Below the pieces are notes generated by a model. That model did not search any database, was not told the origin of the DNA, and worked only from the letters and a program-made list of their open reading frames with translations. DNA of 5,838 bases from Methanobacterium sp. (GTDB lineage: Archaea > Methanobacteriota > Methanobacteria > Methanobacteriales > Methanobacteriaceae): positions 1 to 5,838 of the forward strand of contig JAHKLQ010000172.1 in assembly GCA_020854975.1 (NCBI GenBank), read 5' to 3'. The position numbers and the translations under genes are program-made. Shown piece by piece: positions 1 to 5,838 of the stretch. Each line of letters begins with the position of its first letter. The stretch's first letter is position 1.

Positions 1-225
1 ATCCTTTTTAACCACTTTTTTAATGGGGTTAAGTTGGATTCCCTCTTTTTCCAGGTATTCTATGCCCTTATCTGCTTCAGTGCCACTGATTTCAATGAGC
101 ATTTTACCACCCTTGGGGGTGATGTCAGCTCGTAGAATGTTAAAACTCACATCGTAATGTTTGATAAGATCAGAAATCACAGTCTTATTTACTATGCTGG
201 GGGAAAAGTTAAGCCAGGCTTTCAT
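1..225 (-). CDS. NIL-domain protein, likely partner of the homocysteine biosynthesis protein (C-terminus off window)
   Basis: This reading frame starts at ATG 225-223 and stays open for 75 codons to the left edge, so the C-terminus is missing. The start MKAWLNFSPSIVNKTVISDL and the following beta-alpha-beta pattern (LRADITPKGGKMLIEISG, then EYLEKEGIQLNPI) fit the NIL domain, a small ligand-binding fold also found at the C-terminus of methionine ABC transporter ATPases. In methanogens a NIL domain joined to two [4Fe-4S] ferredoxin motifs sits beside the DUF39 protein, and the pair is implicated in sulfur transfer for homocysteine synthesis. The ferredoxin part would lie beyond base 1, so iron-sulfur binding is inferred, not seen. 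The start is supported by AGGTGA (complement of 232-237), six bases upstream, which overlaps the end of the preceding gene. Only two bases separate the genes, so they are almost certainly co-transcribed. Confidence 0.85.
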   Translation of the reverse strand, partial: MKAWLNFSPSIVNKTVISDLIKHYDVSFNILRADITPKGGKMLIEISGTEADKGIEYLEKEGIQLNPIKKVVKKD

Positions 226-227
226 TA

Positions 228-1769
228 TTAATCACCTTCCTTGTTCTGAGAGCAAATAAGTCGAGAGATATCCTCAGCAGTAATCATACCCCTGACCAGA
301 TTTTCTCGGTTAACTATGGGAACTCCTGATATCTCATGTTTATCTATGCGTCGGGCAATGAGCTCTACTGGTTCATCTTCCAGGGCCACAATCACCTTTT
401 TAGTCATTACCTCAGTCAGCTTCTTACTATCCTTGGCCACGGCATGGGCAATATCCCAGCTAGTTACAATACCCATCAGCCGACCAGCATGGTCCACCAC
501 GGGCAGATGGTTGATGTTGTTATCCACCATTTTACGGGCAACACCAGAAATGGCATCTTCTGCCCGGGCAGTGATAATTGGCTTAATTTTCAAGTCTTTA
601 ACCAGTAAAGATGGTCTTTTGATCTCCAGAGGCTTCACAGTGCAACCCTGAGATGGGATATTTTTAACAGGGTTGGTTAAGAAGAAATCACCCTTTTCAA
701 TCCACATTTTAAGCTCTTCAGCAACTTCCAATGCTTTTTTAAAGGATGAAAGTGGTGAAGTCTGAACTTCTCTTCCATTAATCTCAATCTTCCCACTTCG
801 CAGATCATGATAATTTGTTTCCATAACCACAGGTCTACTACGACGAGGAACACCGTAATCATAAATATTACAGTGTATGTCCTGGTCACTGATACCAGTA
901 CGTTGAGCTATTTCTTCGTTGAGGATAGGGATCGGAATACCCGCCCCTACATATAGGGTGGATCCATACTTGGGCATGGTTGCCCCACGTAAGAATTTAG
1001 CATCCATCTTTTTCAGGTCACCCTGTAGCATGAGAGTTCCGGCTGAACCCACAGGAACACCATTTTTCCGTTCACCTTCGGTTGCGTGTTGAGTTCCCTC
1101 TCCCAGAATATAACCCTGGCCTCCGCACAGGAAAATCCTGGTGCCAACACCAATGGTCTGGAAATAAGGGTCATTTAAAAGTGGGCTGAGCTCCCCGGCA
1201 CTGGAATAACCTACATTACCCATCTGAGGTAACAGGGTGCCTAGGTAAGTGTAAAGAGTTTCTTCAGTGGAATTAGTGGCTGCAGCATAGTTCTGGTAAC
1301 AGTTCCGTGGGTTAACCATGATGGCCTGGTTTAGACTTTCCAGGCTTATAAATGTATGAACATCTGTACGGGGGTAGCAATCGGTTCCGAAGGCCTCTGC
1401 CACAAGTTCAACTTCTTTTCCTCGTACAAGGTCTTCCAATAAATGGGCTCCACCATAATCTGTCCCAATATCAGGGTTTCGGTGGGGTTGGGTGGCTCCA
1501 AGGTAGGCGTCAACAGCAGCCAGACCAGAATAGGCTTCCACACCATTCAGGTAGGTGCGGCTCATCTTAATGGGCGGGTCAGAATGTCCGAAGTTGAAGA
1601 ACGCACCAGAGGAACACATAGCACCGAATGTACCGGTGGTGACAACATCCACCTCTTCTGCAGCTTTCCCTGCACCATTTTCCTGCACAATACGGGTCAT
1701 TTCGCGAGCAGTAACTACCACTGCATCCCCGTCTTTAATTTTCTGGTTTATTTCTTCTATAGTCTTCAT
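228..1769 (-). CDS. Homocysteine biosynthesis protein (DUF39/HcyBio domain plus CBS pair)
   Basis: The protein has 513 residues, the expected size for the archaeal DUF39-CBS family (MJ0100 and MA1821 type). The family is implicated in making homocysteine from aspartate semialdehyde and sulfide, replacing the O-acylhomoserine route. Residues 1-375 are the DUF39 domain. Visible signatures are [20 protein letters not shown] (44-63, with C52), the GTDCYPR segment holding C131, NPRNCYQNY (153-161) and a glycine-rich [16 protein letters not shown] (213-228). C52 and C131 are the likely sulfur-handling cysteines. Residues about 388-508 form two CBS motifs, [20 protein letters not shown] and [20 protein letters not shown], a Bateman module. 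In MJ0100 this module binds S-adenosylmethionine and methylthioadenosine, which suggests feedback by the end product. The start is ATG 1769-1767, preceded by a GGATGTGA ribosome site. The gene heads an operon with the NIL-domain gene and is divergent from tldD. I see no disruption. Confidence 0.93.
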   Translation of the reverse strand: MKTIEEINQKIKDGDAVVVTAREMTRIVQENGAGKAAEEVDVVTTGTFGAMCSSGAFFNFGHSDPPIKMSRTYLNGVEAYSGLAAVDAYLGATQPHRNPDIGTDYGGAHLLEDLVRGKEVELVAEAFGTDCYPRTDVHTFISLESLNQAIMVNPRNCYQNYAAATNSTEETLYTYLGTLLPQMGNVGYSSAGELSPLLNDPYFQTIGVGTRIFLCGGQGYILGEGTQHATEGERKNGVPVGSAGTLMLQGDLKKMDAKFLRGATMPKYGSTLYVGAGIPIPILNEEIAQRTGISDQDIHCNIYDYGVPRRSRPVVMETNYHDLRSGKIEINGREVQTSPLSSFKKALEVAEELKMWIEKGDFFLTNPVKNIPSQGCTVKPLEIKRPSLLVKDLKIKPIITARAEDAISGVARKMVDNNINHLPVVDHAGRLMGIVTSWDIAHAVAKDSKKLTEVMTKKVIVALEDEPVELIARRIDKHEISGVPIVNRENLVRGMITAEDISRLICSQNKEGD

Positions 1770-1773
1770 GATT

Positions 1774-1781
1774 TCACATCC
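1774..1781 (-). promoter_or_regulatory. Ribosome binding site of the homocysteine biosynthesis gene
   Basis: On the minus strand GGATGTGA lies four bases before ATG 1769. It matches the archaeal consensus GGAGGTGA at seven of eight positions and supports the chosen start. Confidence 0.7.
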
Positions 1782-1802
1782 GGTGCTTTTTTTGGTGAAA
1801 AT

Positions 1803-1814
1803 GATCAGATGATC
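1803..1814. repeat. Small palindrome GATCA-GA-TGATC in the leader of the minus-strand operon
   Basis: Two perfect 5-base arms flank a 2-base spacer. The site is about 35-45 bases upstream of the homocysteine gene start and downstream of its proposed TATA box, so it would fall in the transcribed leader or near the start of transcription. An operator role is conceivable, but a 5+5 palindrome is short enough to occur by chance. Confidence 0.4.
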
Positions 1815-1860
1815 TAATAAGAAAAAAGATTACTGATGTTCTAAAAGCTATTTAACCAAT

Positions 1861-1885
1861 ACTTTATATATATTACTTTTCACTG
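1861..1885 (-). promoter_or_regulatory. Probable archaeal promoter (BRE/TATA) of the homocysteine operon
   Basis: Read on the minus strand, the purine-rich GAAAAG is followed directly by TAATATATATAAAG, the arrangement of a TFB recognition element before a TATA box. Transcription would be expected to start about 25 bases downstream, near 1840-1845, leaving a leader of about 70 bases before ATG 1769. The A/T core is nearly symmetric, so direction is assigned from the purine-rich flank and from distance: the plus-strand gene is about 130 bases away. Confidence 0.55.
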
Positions 1886-1890
1886 GGCAT

Positions 1891-1957
1891 AACTTAAATC
1901 CATGGCCTTGAATAATAATCTGTAACTTAAATAATAGTCAGTAAAAATAATCTGTAA
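1891..1957. repeat. Degenerate direct repeat of about 32 bp upstream of tldD
   Basis: AACTTAAAT occurs at 1891-1899 and 1924-1932, and AATAATCTGTAA occurs at 1914-1925 and 1946-1957. The two elements alternate with start-to-start spacings of 33 and 32 bases, about three helical turns. The second copies overlap the likely core promoter of tldD, so these could be paired regulator sites. Low sequence complexity makes part of the similarity expected by chance. Confidence 0.5.
1924..1936 (+). promoter_or_regulatory. Possible TATA box of the tldD-AMMECR1 operon
   Basis: ACTTAAATAATA resembles the archaeal TATA consensus and would place transcription start near 1957, about 43 bases before tldD. AAATCTATATG at 1957-1967 is an alternative that would give a leader of about 10 bases. 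Neither has a convincing purine-rich element upstream, so the assignment is tentative. Confidence 0.3.
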
Positions 1958-1999
1958 AATCTATATGTCAGAAAGACCATATTAAAAAGTGGAGATAAC

Positions 2000-3373
2000 A
2001 TGAGAGAGGATTTAGATCTGGACTTACTTGAAAAAACACTGAGATCAGTGGAAAAACACGTTGACTATGCTGATATCAGGATAAATGAGAGCGAAAACAC
2101 AGTTATAGTTATGAAAGATGGTAAGATCCAGGAAATCAGATCCGGCTCAGATTTAGGGGCCTGTATCCGTGTTTTAAAGCATGGTGCATGGGGATTTTCT
2201 TACACCACTCAGTTAGATCGCCTGGATCATGTGGCAGAATCCGCTCTTAAATTGGCCAGTGTCCTTTCCAGTGATGTGGAAATGGCCCCCACAGAAATCA
2301 GGACGGATAAAGTCACATCCAATGCTCGGATAAAACTGTCTGATGTTTCCCTTGAAGATAAAAAGATGGTTATGAGTGAAGTGGAAAAAGCAGCCAACTT
2401 AGATCAGGTGGTAAGCACCACTGTAAATTATGTGGATGCCGAAGGCACCTCCATATTCATTAACTCGGAAGGATCTTCAGTAACCATGGAAGAAAACAGA
2501 GTAGCCCTTTTTTTAAATGCTGTAGCAGCATCCGAAAAGGGTATTCAATTTGGACATAAAAGCACAGGTGGGGCAAGAGGTTTTGAAGTTATTGAAAAGG
2601 AAGATCTGGAATTAATGGGAAGAACCGCTGCTTCCAAAGCTGTAAGGTTACTGGATGCCAACCCACCACCATCCGGACGCTACCCTATAATTATGGATCC
2701 AGAACTCACCGGAGTTTTCATACATGAAGCACTGGGCCATGCCTCTGAGGCAGACCTCATCCTGCAAAATGATTCCATACTCAAAGGGAAAATGGGAACT
2801 CAGATCGGATCCTCACTAATCAACATAATCGATGATGCCAGTATGGATGCCTTTGGTTACTATGCCTATGATGCAGAGGGAGTAAAAACAAGCCCCAACG
2901 TTTTAGTAAAAGAGGGTAAACTGGTCTCACTTTTAAGCTCCCGAGAAACAGCAGCCAAACTCAACATTCAATCTAGTGGAAACGCTAGATCAGGAGTAGG
3001 TGACCAACCTATAGTTCGTATGAGCAACACCTACTTGAAACCTGGCAAAATGAGTTTTGAAGAACTAATTGAAGATATTAATAATGGAATATACCTCAAA
3101 GGATCCCGGGGTGGTCAGGTAGATACAGGTAAGGGTGTGTTCCAGTTCAATGCTGCTGAATCATTCCAGATTCAGGATGGAGAACTTAAAGATCCTCTTC
3201 GAGATGTTTCCCTTTCCGGGAACATTCTGGAGATACTGCAGAAAGTGGATGCTGTGGGTTCCGATTTCCATCTGGGAGTTGGATTCTGTGGTAAAGCAGG
3301 TCAAACCGCACCTGTAGGTGATGGAGGACCACACACCCGAGTCAGTGAGGCAACAGTGGGGGGTGCAGATTGA
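2000..3373 (+). CDS. tldD: TldD-family zinc metalloprotease
   Basis: This is a 457-residue protein of normal length for the TldD/PmbA (U62) family. The zinc motif HExxxH is intact as HEALGH at residues 242-247, which assigns it to the catalytic TldD branch rather than the TldE/PmbA branch, where the motif is lost. C430 in GFCGKAGQ is at the position of the probable third zinc ligand. The N-terminal half shows the family's layout (YADIRI, then GKIQEIRSG near residue 42), and a conserved [12 protein letters not shown] segment is near 330. In bacteria TldD works with TldE as a heterodimer that degrades small unfolded peptides and trims leader peptides. No TldE gene is adjacent here. The substrate in this organism cannot be read from the sequence. 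GGAG at 1991-1994, five bases before ATG 2000, supports the start. The stop overlaps the AMMECR1 gene start, so the two form an operon. The protein is predicted to be cytoplasmic: no signal peptide or membrane segment is visible. Confidence 0.93.
   Translation: MREDLDLDLLEKTLRSVEKHVDYADIRINESENTVIVMKDGKIQEIRSGSDLGACIRVLKHGAWGFSYTTQLDRLDHVAESALKLASVLSSDVEMAPTEIRTDKVTSNARIKLSDVSLEDKKMVMSEVEKAANLDQVVSTTVNYVDAEGTSIFINSEGSSVTMEENRVALFLNAVAASEKGIQFGHKSTGGARGFEVIEKEDLELMGRTAASKAVRLLDANPPPSGRYPIIMDPELTGVFIHEALGHASEADLILQNDSILKGKMGTQIGSSLINIIDDASMDAFGYYAYDAEGVKTSPNVLVKEGKLVSLLSSRETAAKLNIQSSGNARSGVGDQPIVRMSNTYLKPGKMSFEELIEDINNGIYLKGSRGGQVDTGKGVFQFNAAESFQIQDGELKDPLRDVSLSGNILEILQKVDAVGSDFHLGVGFCGKAGQTAPVGDGGPHTRVSEATVGGAD
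3358..3365 (+). promoter_or_regulatory. Ribosome binding site inside the tldD end, setting the TTG start
   Basis: GGGGGGTG lies four bases before TTG 3370 and resembles GGAGGTG. It supports the unusual start codon of the AMMECR1 gene and lies wholly within the tldD coding sequence. Confidence 0.55.
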
Positions 3374-3936
3374 TAATAAGCAAAGAAGAAGGAAAATTCC
3401 TGGTAAAACTTGCAAGAAGAGCCATAGAAACCTACCTTAAAAATGGAAAAGTTATAAATGTCCCTGAAGATGTTAGCTCAACTTTGAAAGAGGAAATGGG
3501 TGCATTTGTTACTCTTCACCGTAATGGTGATTTGAGAGGTTGTATTGGCTACCCTGAACCAGTGAAAACACTGGCTCAGGCAGTGATTGAAGTGGCTATA
3601 AGTGCAGCTACTGGAGATCCACGTTTTCCCCAGGTGACACCATTAGAAATGGATAATATCCAGGTTGAGGTTAGTGTGCTCAGTAAGCCGGAATTAGTTG
3701 AAGTTCAAAACCCTGCAGAGTACCTGGAAAAGATTGAAGTGGGAAAAGATGGTCTCATTGTAGAAATGGGCATTTACCGTGGTTTACTTCTACCTCAGGT
3801 TCCTATAGAATGGAACTGGAACATTGAAGATTTTTTGGCCAACACATGCATGAAAGCAGGACTATCACCTGATTGCTGGCTCCAGGAAGGAGTTAAAATC
3901 TACAGTTTCCAATCCCAAATATTTGAAGAAGAATAA
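3370..3936 (+). CDS. AMMECR1-domain protein (TIGR00296/DUF51 family)
   Basis: The protein has 188 residues, close to the single-domain archaeal size. The family hallmark LRGCIGY is at residues 55-61, followed by [17 protein letters not shown] sequence ([19 protein letters not shown], about 75-93), the segment [10 protein letters not shown] near 104 and a C-terminal [13 protein letters not shown] near 139. The biochemical function is not established. The invariant Cys in RGCIG suggests a catalytic or binding role, and in many prokaryotes the domain is linked with MEMO-like and radical SAM proteins. The start is TTG, overlapping the tldD stop by four bases. It is favoured because the frame has a stop at 3346-3348, the next TTG is only at codon 39 and the next ATG at codon 43. 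The N-terminal residues ([19 protein letters not shown]) are typical of the family and would be lost with a later start. Translational coupling to tldD is likely. Confidence 0.9.
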   Translation: MIISKEEGKFLVKLARRAIETYLKNGKVINVPEDVSSTLKEEMGAFVTLHRNGDLRGCIGYPEPVKTLAQAVIEVAISAATGDPRFPQVTPLEMDNIQVEVSVLSKPELVEVQNPAEYLEKIEVGKDGLIVEMGIYRGLLLPQVPIEWNWNIEDFLANTCMKAGLSPDCWLQEGVKIYSFQSQIFEEE

Positions 3937-3957
3937 ATATCATAAACTGGAATAAAT

Positions 3958-4041
3958 TTAGAAAAAGAGTTTTAGAAAAATTAAATTAGAAAAGTAGTTT
4001 TAGGAGAATTAGATTAGAAAAAGAGTTTTAGAGGAATAAAC
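3958..4041 (+). repeat. Three tandem 28-bp repeats between the AMMECR1 and NOG1 genes
   Basis: The units are 3958-3985, 3986-4013 and 4014-4041, each exactly 28 bases with no spacer. Units 1 and 3 share their first 19 bases, beginning TTAGAAAAAGAGTTTTAG. By hand alignment unit 1 matches unit 2 at 23 of 28 positions and unit 3 at 24 of 28. A degenerate trace of a further copy is visible just before: GGAATAAA at 3949-3956 is in register with the tail of unit 3. The repeats carry TAG and TAA stops and sit 22 bases after the AMMECR1 stop, so they are non-coding. They may be a regulator-binding array for the NOG1 promoter or a slippage-expanded spacer. Confidence 0.85.
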
Positions 4042-4043
4042 CA

Positions 4044-4056
4044 ACATATAAATAAT
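4044..4056 (+). promoter_or_regulatory. Possible TATA box of the NOG1-like gene
   Basis: ACATATAAATAAT follows directly after the 28-bp repeats and would give a transcription start near 4077 and a leader of about 70 bases. A second A/T box, AAATTTAAAATA near 4116-4127, would give a nearly leaderless message. The choice cannot be made by eye. The rest of 4057-4148 is AT-rich, with nothing else recognisable. Confidence 0.35.
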
Positions 4057-4148
4057 TGTGTTTATTTAGAAGATAATCTTGTTTATCCCAATTAATGTGT
4101 ATCTAATTACACCATAAATTTAAAATAAAATTATAAAAATGTGATTTA

Positions 4149-5171
4149 ATGTTTTTACCTAACATACCTACCCCAGATGAGGTGCTTGACAAGGCATTTC
4201 GTAGGGCTAAGAAAGCTGCGGCACGGGTACGCACATCCAAGATCCACCGCCAGAAGAAATCGAAAAGAATAGAAGAAGTAAGAGTCCAGACAGCCTGTCA
4301 AGTTATTCGAGAAACCTTCGAAGGCATTCTGAAGGAAACACCTCACGTGGAGGAATTACCCATGTTCTACCAGGACTATATTGATGTTGCTGTGGGTGTG
4401 GATCAGTTTAAAAAATCCATGGGAGCCTTGAACTGGGCTAACGGAGTTTTGGAAAAACTGCAAAACCAGTACACCCACCGTATAAGAAGATCACCTCCTG
4501 AAAATGCTGCACAAATAAGAAGAGCTGCATTTGGTAGAATAGCTTCGGTAGTAAACCGCATAGGGGATGAACTTGACTTTTTAAACTATTCTAGGCAGAT
4601 GCTACGTAACGTGCCTACTGTGGATCCTGAAGCCACCACTGCAGTGATTGCTGGATTTCCCAATGTTGGAAAGTCCACCATGCTCCGACAGATAACCAAT
4701 GCAGAACCAGAGGTTGCGGATTATCCTTTCACCACCAAAGGAATTCAGATTGGCCATATGGAAAGGCGTTGGCAGAAATATCAGATCATAGACACGCCTG
4801 GCCTCCTGGATCGTCCAGTGCAGGAGATGAATCAGATAGAACTCAATGCCATGGTGGCCCTGGAACATCTGGCAGATCTTATCCTCTTTGTATTTGACCC
4901 ATCTCAAACCTCTGGATTTCCTGTTGAAAACCAGGTGAACCTCTACTGGGAGATAAAACAAATATTCCGTAACATCCCAGTCCTGTGTATTTTCAATAAA
5001 ATGGATCTGGTGGAAGATGAAGAAAACGTTAAGTACATTGAAGAACATATTAACACCGAGGATGAGGTCCTGATGGTCTCCGCCTCGGAAGGTAGTGGCA
5101 TATCAAGGATAATAGAAAAGTTGGAGGAATTCAACAGACAATTCCAGAATGATATGGGGAATAATGGCTAA
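4149..5171 (+). CDS. NOG1-family GTPase (ribosome biogenesis GTP-binding protein)
   Basis: The protein has 340 residues, typical of archaeal NOG1 and shorter than the eukaryotic protein, which has a long C-terminal extension. The N-terminus ([19 protein letters not shown], then a basic region and a helical bundle to about residue 160) is characteristic of NOG1. The G domain follows: G1 GFPNVGKST (169-177), G2 region YPFTTKG (192-198), G3 DTPG (215-218), G4 NKMD (283-286) and G5 SASEG (311-315). All motifs are intact. By analogy with eukaryotic Nog1, which binds the maturing large ribosomal subunit, the archaeal protein probably helps assemble the 50S subunit. This is inference from the family. 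The start at ATG 4149 has only a weak ribosome site (GTGA 4141-4144, four bases upstream) but gives the expected N-terminus. The gene appears monocistronic, with its own AT-rich upstream region and T-runs after the stop. Confidence 0.94.
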   Translation: MFLPNIPTPDEVLDKAFRRAKKAAARVRTSKIHRQKKSKRIEEVRVQTACQVIRETFEGILKETPHVEELPMFYQDYIDVAVGVDQFKKSMGALNWANGVLEKLQNQYTHRIRRSPPENAAQIRRAAFGRIASVVNRIGDELDFLNYSRQMLRNVPTVDPEATTAVIAGFPNVGKSTMLRQITNAEPEVADYPFTTKGIQIGHMERRWQKYQIIDTPGLLDRPVQEMNQIELNAMVALEHLADLILFVFDPSQTSGFPVENQVNLYWEIKQIFRNIPVLCIFNKMDLVEDEENVKYIEEHINTEDEVLMVSASEGSGISRIIEKLEEFNRQFQNDMGNNG

Positions 5172-5173
5172 TG

Positions 5174-5215
5174 AAAAATTTTTAACAGTTTATTATTTTA
5201 AACAGACATATTTTT
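5174..5215 (+). terminator. Possible oligo-T terminator after the NOG1-like gene
   Basis: Archaeal transcription often ends at runs of T without a strong hairpin. TTTTT occurs at 5179-5183, inside a 10-base AAAAATTTTT palindrome just after the stop codon, and again at 5211-5215. The spacer 5172-5289 otherwise holds only the start signals of the next gene. Confidence 0.4.
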
Positions 5216-5239
5216 CCCATATATTCCATTAAACAATGA

Positions 5240-5278
5240 ACCTCCGCTAAATTTAGATAAATTAATTGGATGTGAGGT
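5240..5278 (+). promoter_or_regulatory. Candidate start-masking hairpin in the Hsp20 leader
   Basis: ACCTC at 5240-5244 is perfectly complementary to the Shine-Dalgarno motif GAGGT at 5274-5278. The stem could extend inward by C5245-G5272 and G5246-U5271 past a bulged U5273. The loop is AT-rich. Such pairing would hide the ribosome site, as in RNA thermometers of bacterial small heat shock genes. The transcript must begin upstream of 5240 for this to form. ACATATTTTT at 5206-5215 or CATATATT at 5218-5225 could be the TATA box, and only the first clearly allows it. Confidence 0.35.
5274..5278 (+). promoter_or_regulatory. Ribosome binding site of the Hsp20 gene with two possible ATGs downstream
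   Basis: GAGGT, within TGTGAGGTAA, is seven bases before ATG 5286 and eleven bases before ATG 5290. The spacing favours the first ATG, but only the second is in frame with the protein. Confidence 0.6.
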
Positions 5279-5289
5279 AATTTCTATGG

Positions 5290-5838
5290 ATGAAAAAAAA
5301 AACAAGACTAGAATCTAAAAGCAAAGATACTCAGGAAGAGATCAAGTCTAAAGCTGATGAAGTAAAAGGTACTGTTTCAGAAAAAAGTGAAGAAGTAAAA
5401 ATTAAAGCTTCTCAGGCTAAAGATTCAGTTTCTGATAGGGGTAAAGAATTTCGGGAAAGTGCAACTGAAAAAACTGAAGAAATACGTTCCACTGCCGAGA
5501 AAATGGTTAACGACATGTTTAAGACACTGCGTGAGAAACAGGAAGGACTGGGAAAAACCATTACAGATTACACTGCTCCAACCACACCCTATGTTGATAT
5601 TGTAGAAACCAAAACTGATTTTATTATCATTGCAGATCTTCCCGCGGTTGCCAAAGAAAACTTATCTGTGGATGTGACCCATGATACTGTAACCATCACC
5701 ACCACCTTCCCGGAAGCTATGGAAGGTGAGGAAATTACTTACATTAAAAAGGAAAGAGGTTCTGGGGAAGTTTCCCGTACTTTGAAACTACCTGCTGAGA
5801 TTAAAATCAAAGAGGCCGCTGCCAATTTTGAAGATTTC
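5290..5838 (+). CDS. hsp20: Small heat shock protein (Hsp20/alpha-crystallin) with LEA-like N-terminal helix; C-terminus off window
   Basis: The frame is open for 183 codons from ATG 5290 to the right edge, without a stop. Residues about 100-183 match the start and middle of the alpha-crystallin domain: [36 protein letters not shown], then [17 protein letters not shown]. The conserved C-terminal GxLxxxxPK-like strand would lie beyond the window. Small heat shock proteins are ATP-independent holdases that form large oligomers. The N-terminal 95 residues are unusual. They are very rich in K, E, S and T, lack Cys and Trp, and show an 11-residue period: residues 25, 36, 47, 58, 69 and 80 are V, V, V, A, A and L, like group 3 LEA and hendecad coiled-coil proteins. 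The start is ambiguous. ATG 5286, better spaced from the ribosome site, is out of frame and stops at 5316-5318. Ten A residues at 5293-5302 follow directly. One A fewer would fuse ATG 5286 to this frame, giving [11 protein letters not shown]. Confidence 0.88.
   Translation, partial: MKKKTRLESKSKDTQEEIKSKADEVKGTVSEKSEEVKIKASQAKDSVSDRGKEFRESATEKTEEIRSTAEKMVNDMFKTLREKQEGLGKTITDYTAPTTPYVDIVETKTDFIIIADLPAVAKENLSVDVTHDTVTITTTFPEAMEGEEITYIKKERGSGEVSRTLKLPAEIKIKEAAANFEDF

Noticed and set aside
1443..1817. Plus-strand open frame of 124 codons
   Set aside because: It lies almost entirely antisense to the homocysteine biosynthesis gene and runs into its leader. No family features or good ribosome site were seen.
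3161..3415. Minus-strand open frame of 84 codons spanning the tldD-AMMECR1 junction
   Set aside because: It is antisense to two well-supported coding sequences and has no recognisable domain.
3958..4041. Possible CRISPR array, since the repeat length of 28 is typical
   Set aside because: The units are contiguous without spacers, diverge from each other and are not accompanied by cas genes. They are simple tandem repeats.
4602..5048. Minus-strand open frame of 148 codons
   Set aside because: It lies wholly inside the NOG1-like gene on the opposite strand, resembles no protein family I know and has an unlikely composition. It is a shadow of the real gene.
5286..5318. Ten-codon ORF from ATG 5286 as a gene of its own
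   Set aside because: It is too short and overlaps the Hsp20 start. It is better treated as part of the start-site puzzle.
5286..5838. Hsp20 called as a frameshifted pseudogene
   Set aside because: ATG 5290 gives an uninterrupted frame through the window, so no frameshift is needed.

Overview
The window looks like chromosomal DNA from a methanogenic archaeon, most likely of the Methanobacteriales (Methanobacterium-like). The evidence is the gene content: a methanogen-type homocysteine-synthesis (DUF39/CBS) protein followed by a NIL-domain protein, an archaeal NOG1 GTPase and an archaeal AMMECR1-domain protein. AT-rich spacers with archaeal TATA-like boxes and GGTGA/GAGGT-type ribosome binding sites agree with this. 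The genus is inferred from recognition of the proteins, not from a search. I see no rRNA, tRNA, insertion sequence or CRISPR array.

Layout. On the minus strand, reading leftward from 1769, a 513-residue homocysteine biosynthesis protein is followed after 2 bases by a NIL-domain protein that runs off the left edge. Together they form a probable sulfur-assimilation operon making homocysteine from aspartate semialdehyde. A 230-bp divergent intergenic region (1770-1999) holds a good minus-strand TATA element, a small palindrome and a degenerate direct repeat. On the plus strand, a TldD-type metalloprotease gene (2000-3373) overlaps an AMMECR1-domain gene (3370-3936) by 4 bases. The second gene starts at TTG, so the pair is probably translationally coupled.

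A 212-bp AT-rich spacer (3937-4148) contains three exact-length 28-bp tandem repeats. It precedes the NOG1-like GTPase gene (4149-5171), which probably acts in assembly of the large ribosomal subunit. The last gene starts at 5290 and runs off the right edge. It encodes a small heat shock protein (Hsp20/alpha-crystallin domain) whose roughly 95-residue N-terminal part is a charged, hendecad-repeat helix resembling group 3 LEA proteins.

The most unusual part is the start of this Hsp20 gene. Two ATGs lie 4 bases apart in different frames, followed at once by a run of ten A residues. The better-spaced ATG leads to a stop after ten codons, while the second ATG opens the real frame. The Shine-Dalgarno motif GAGGT also has a perfect complement (ACCTC) about 30 bases upstream, which could form a start-masking hairpin such as an RNA thermometer. 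Slippage or a one-base sequencing error in the A-run is an alternative explanation for the two starts.
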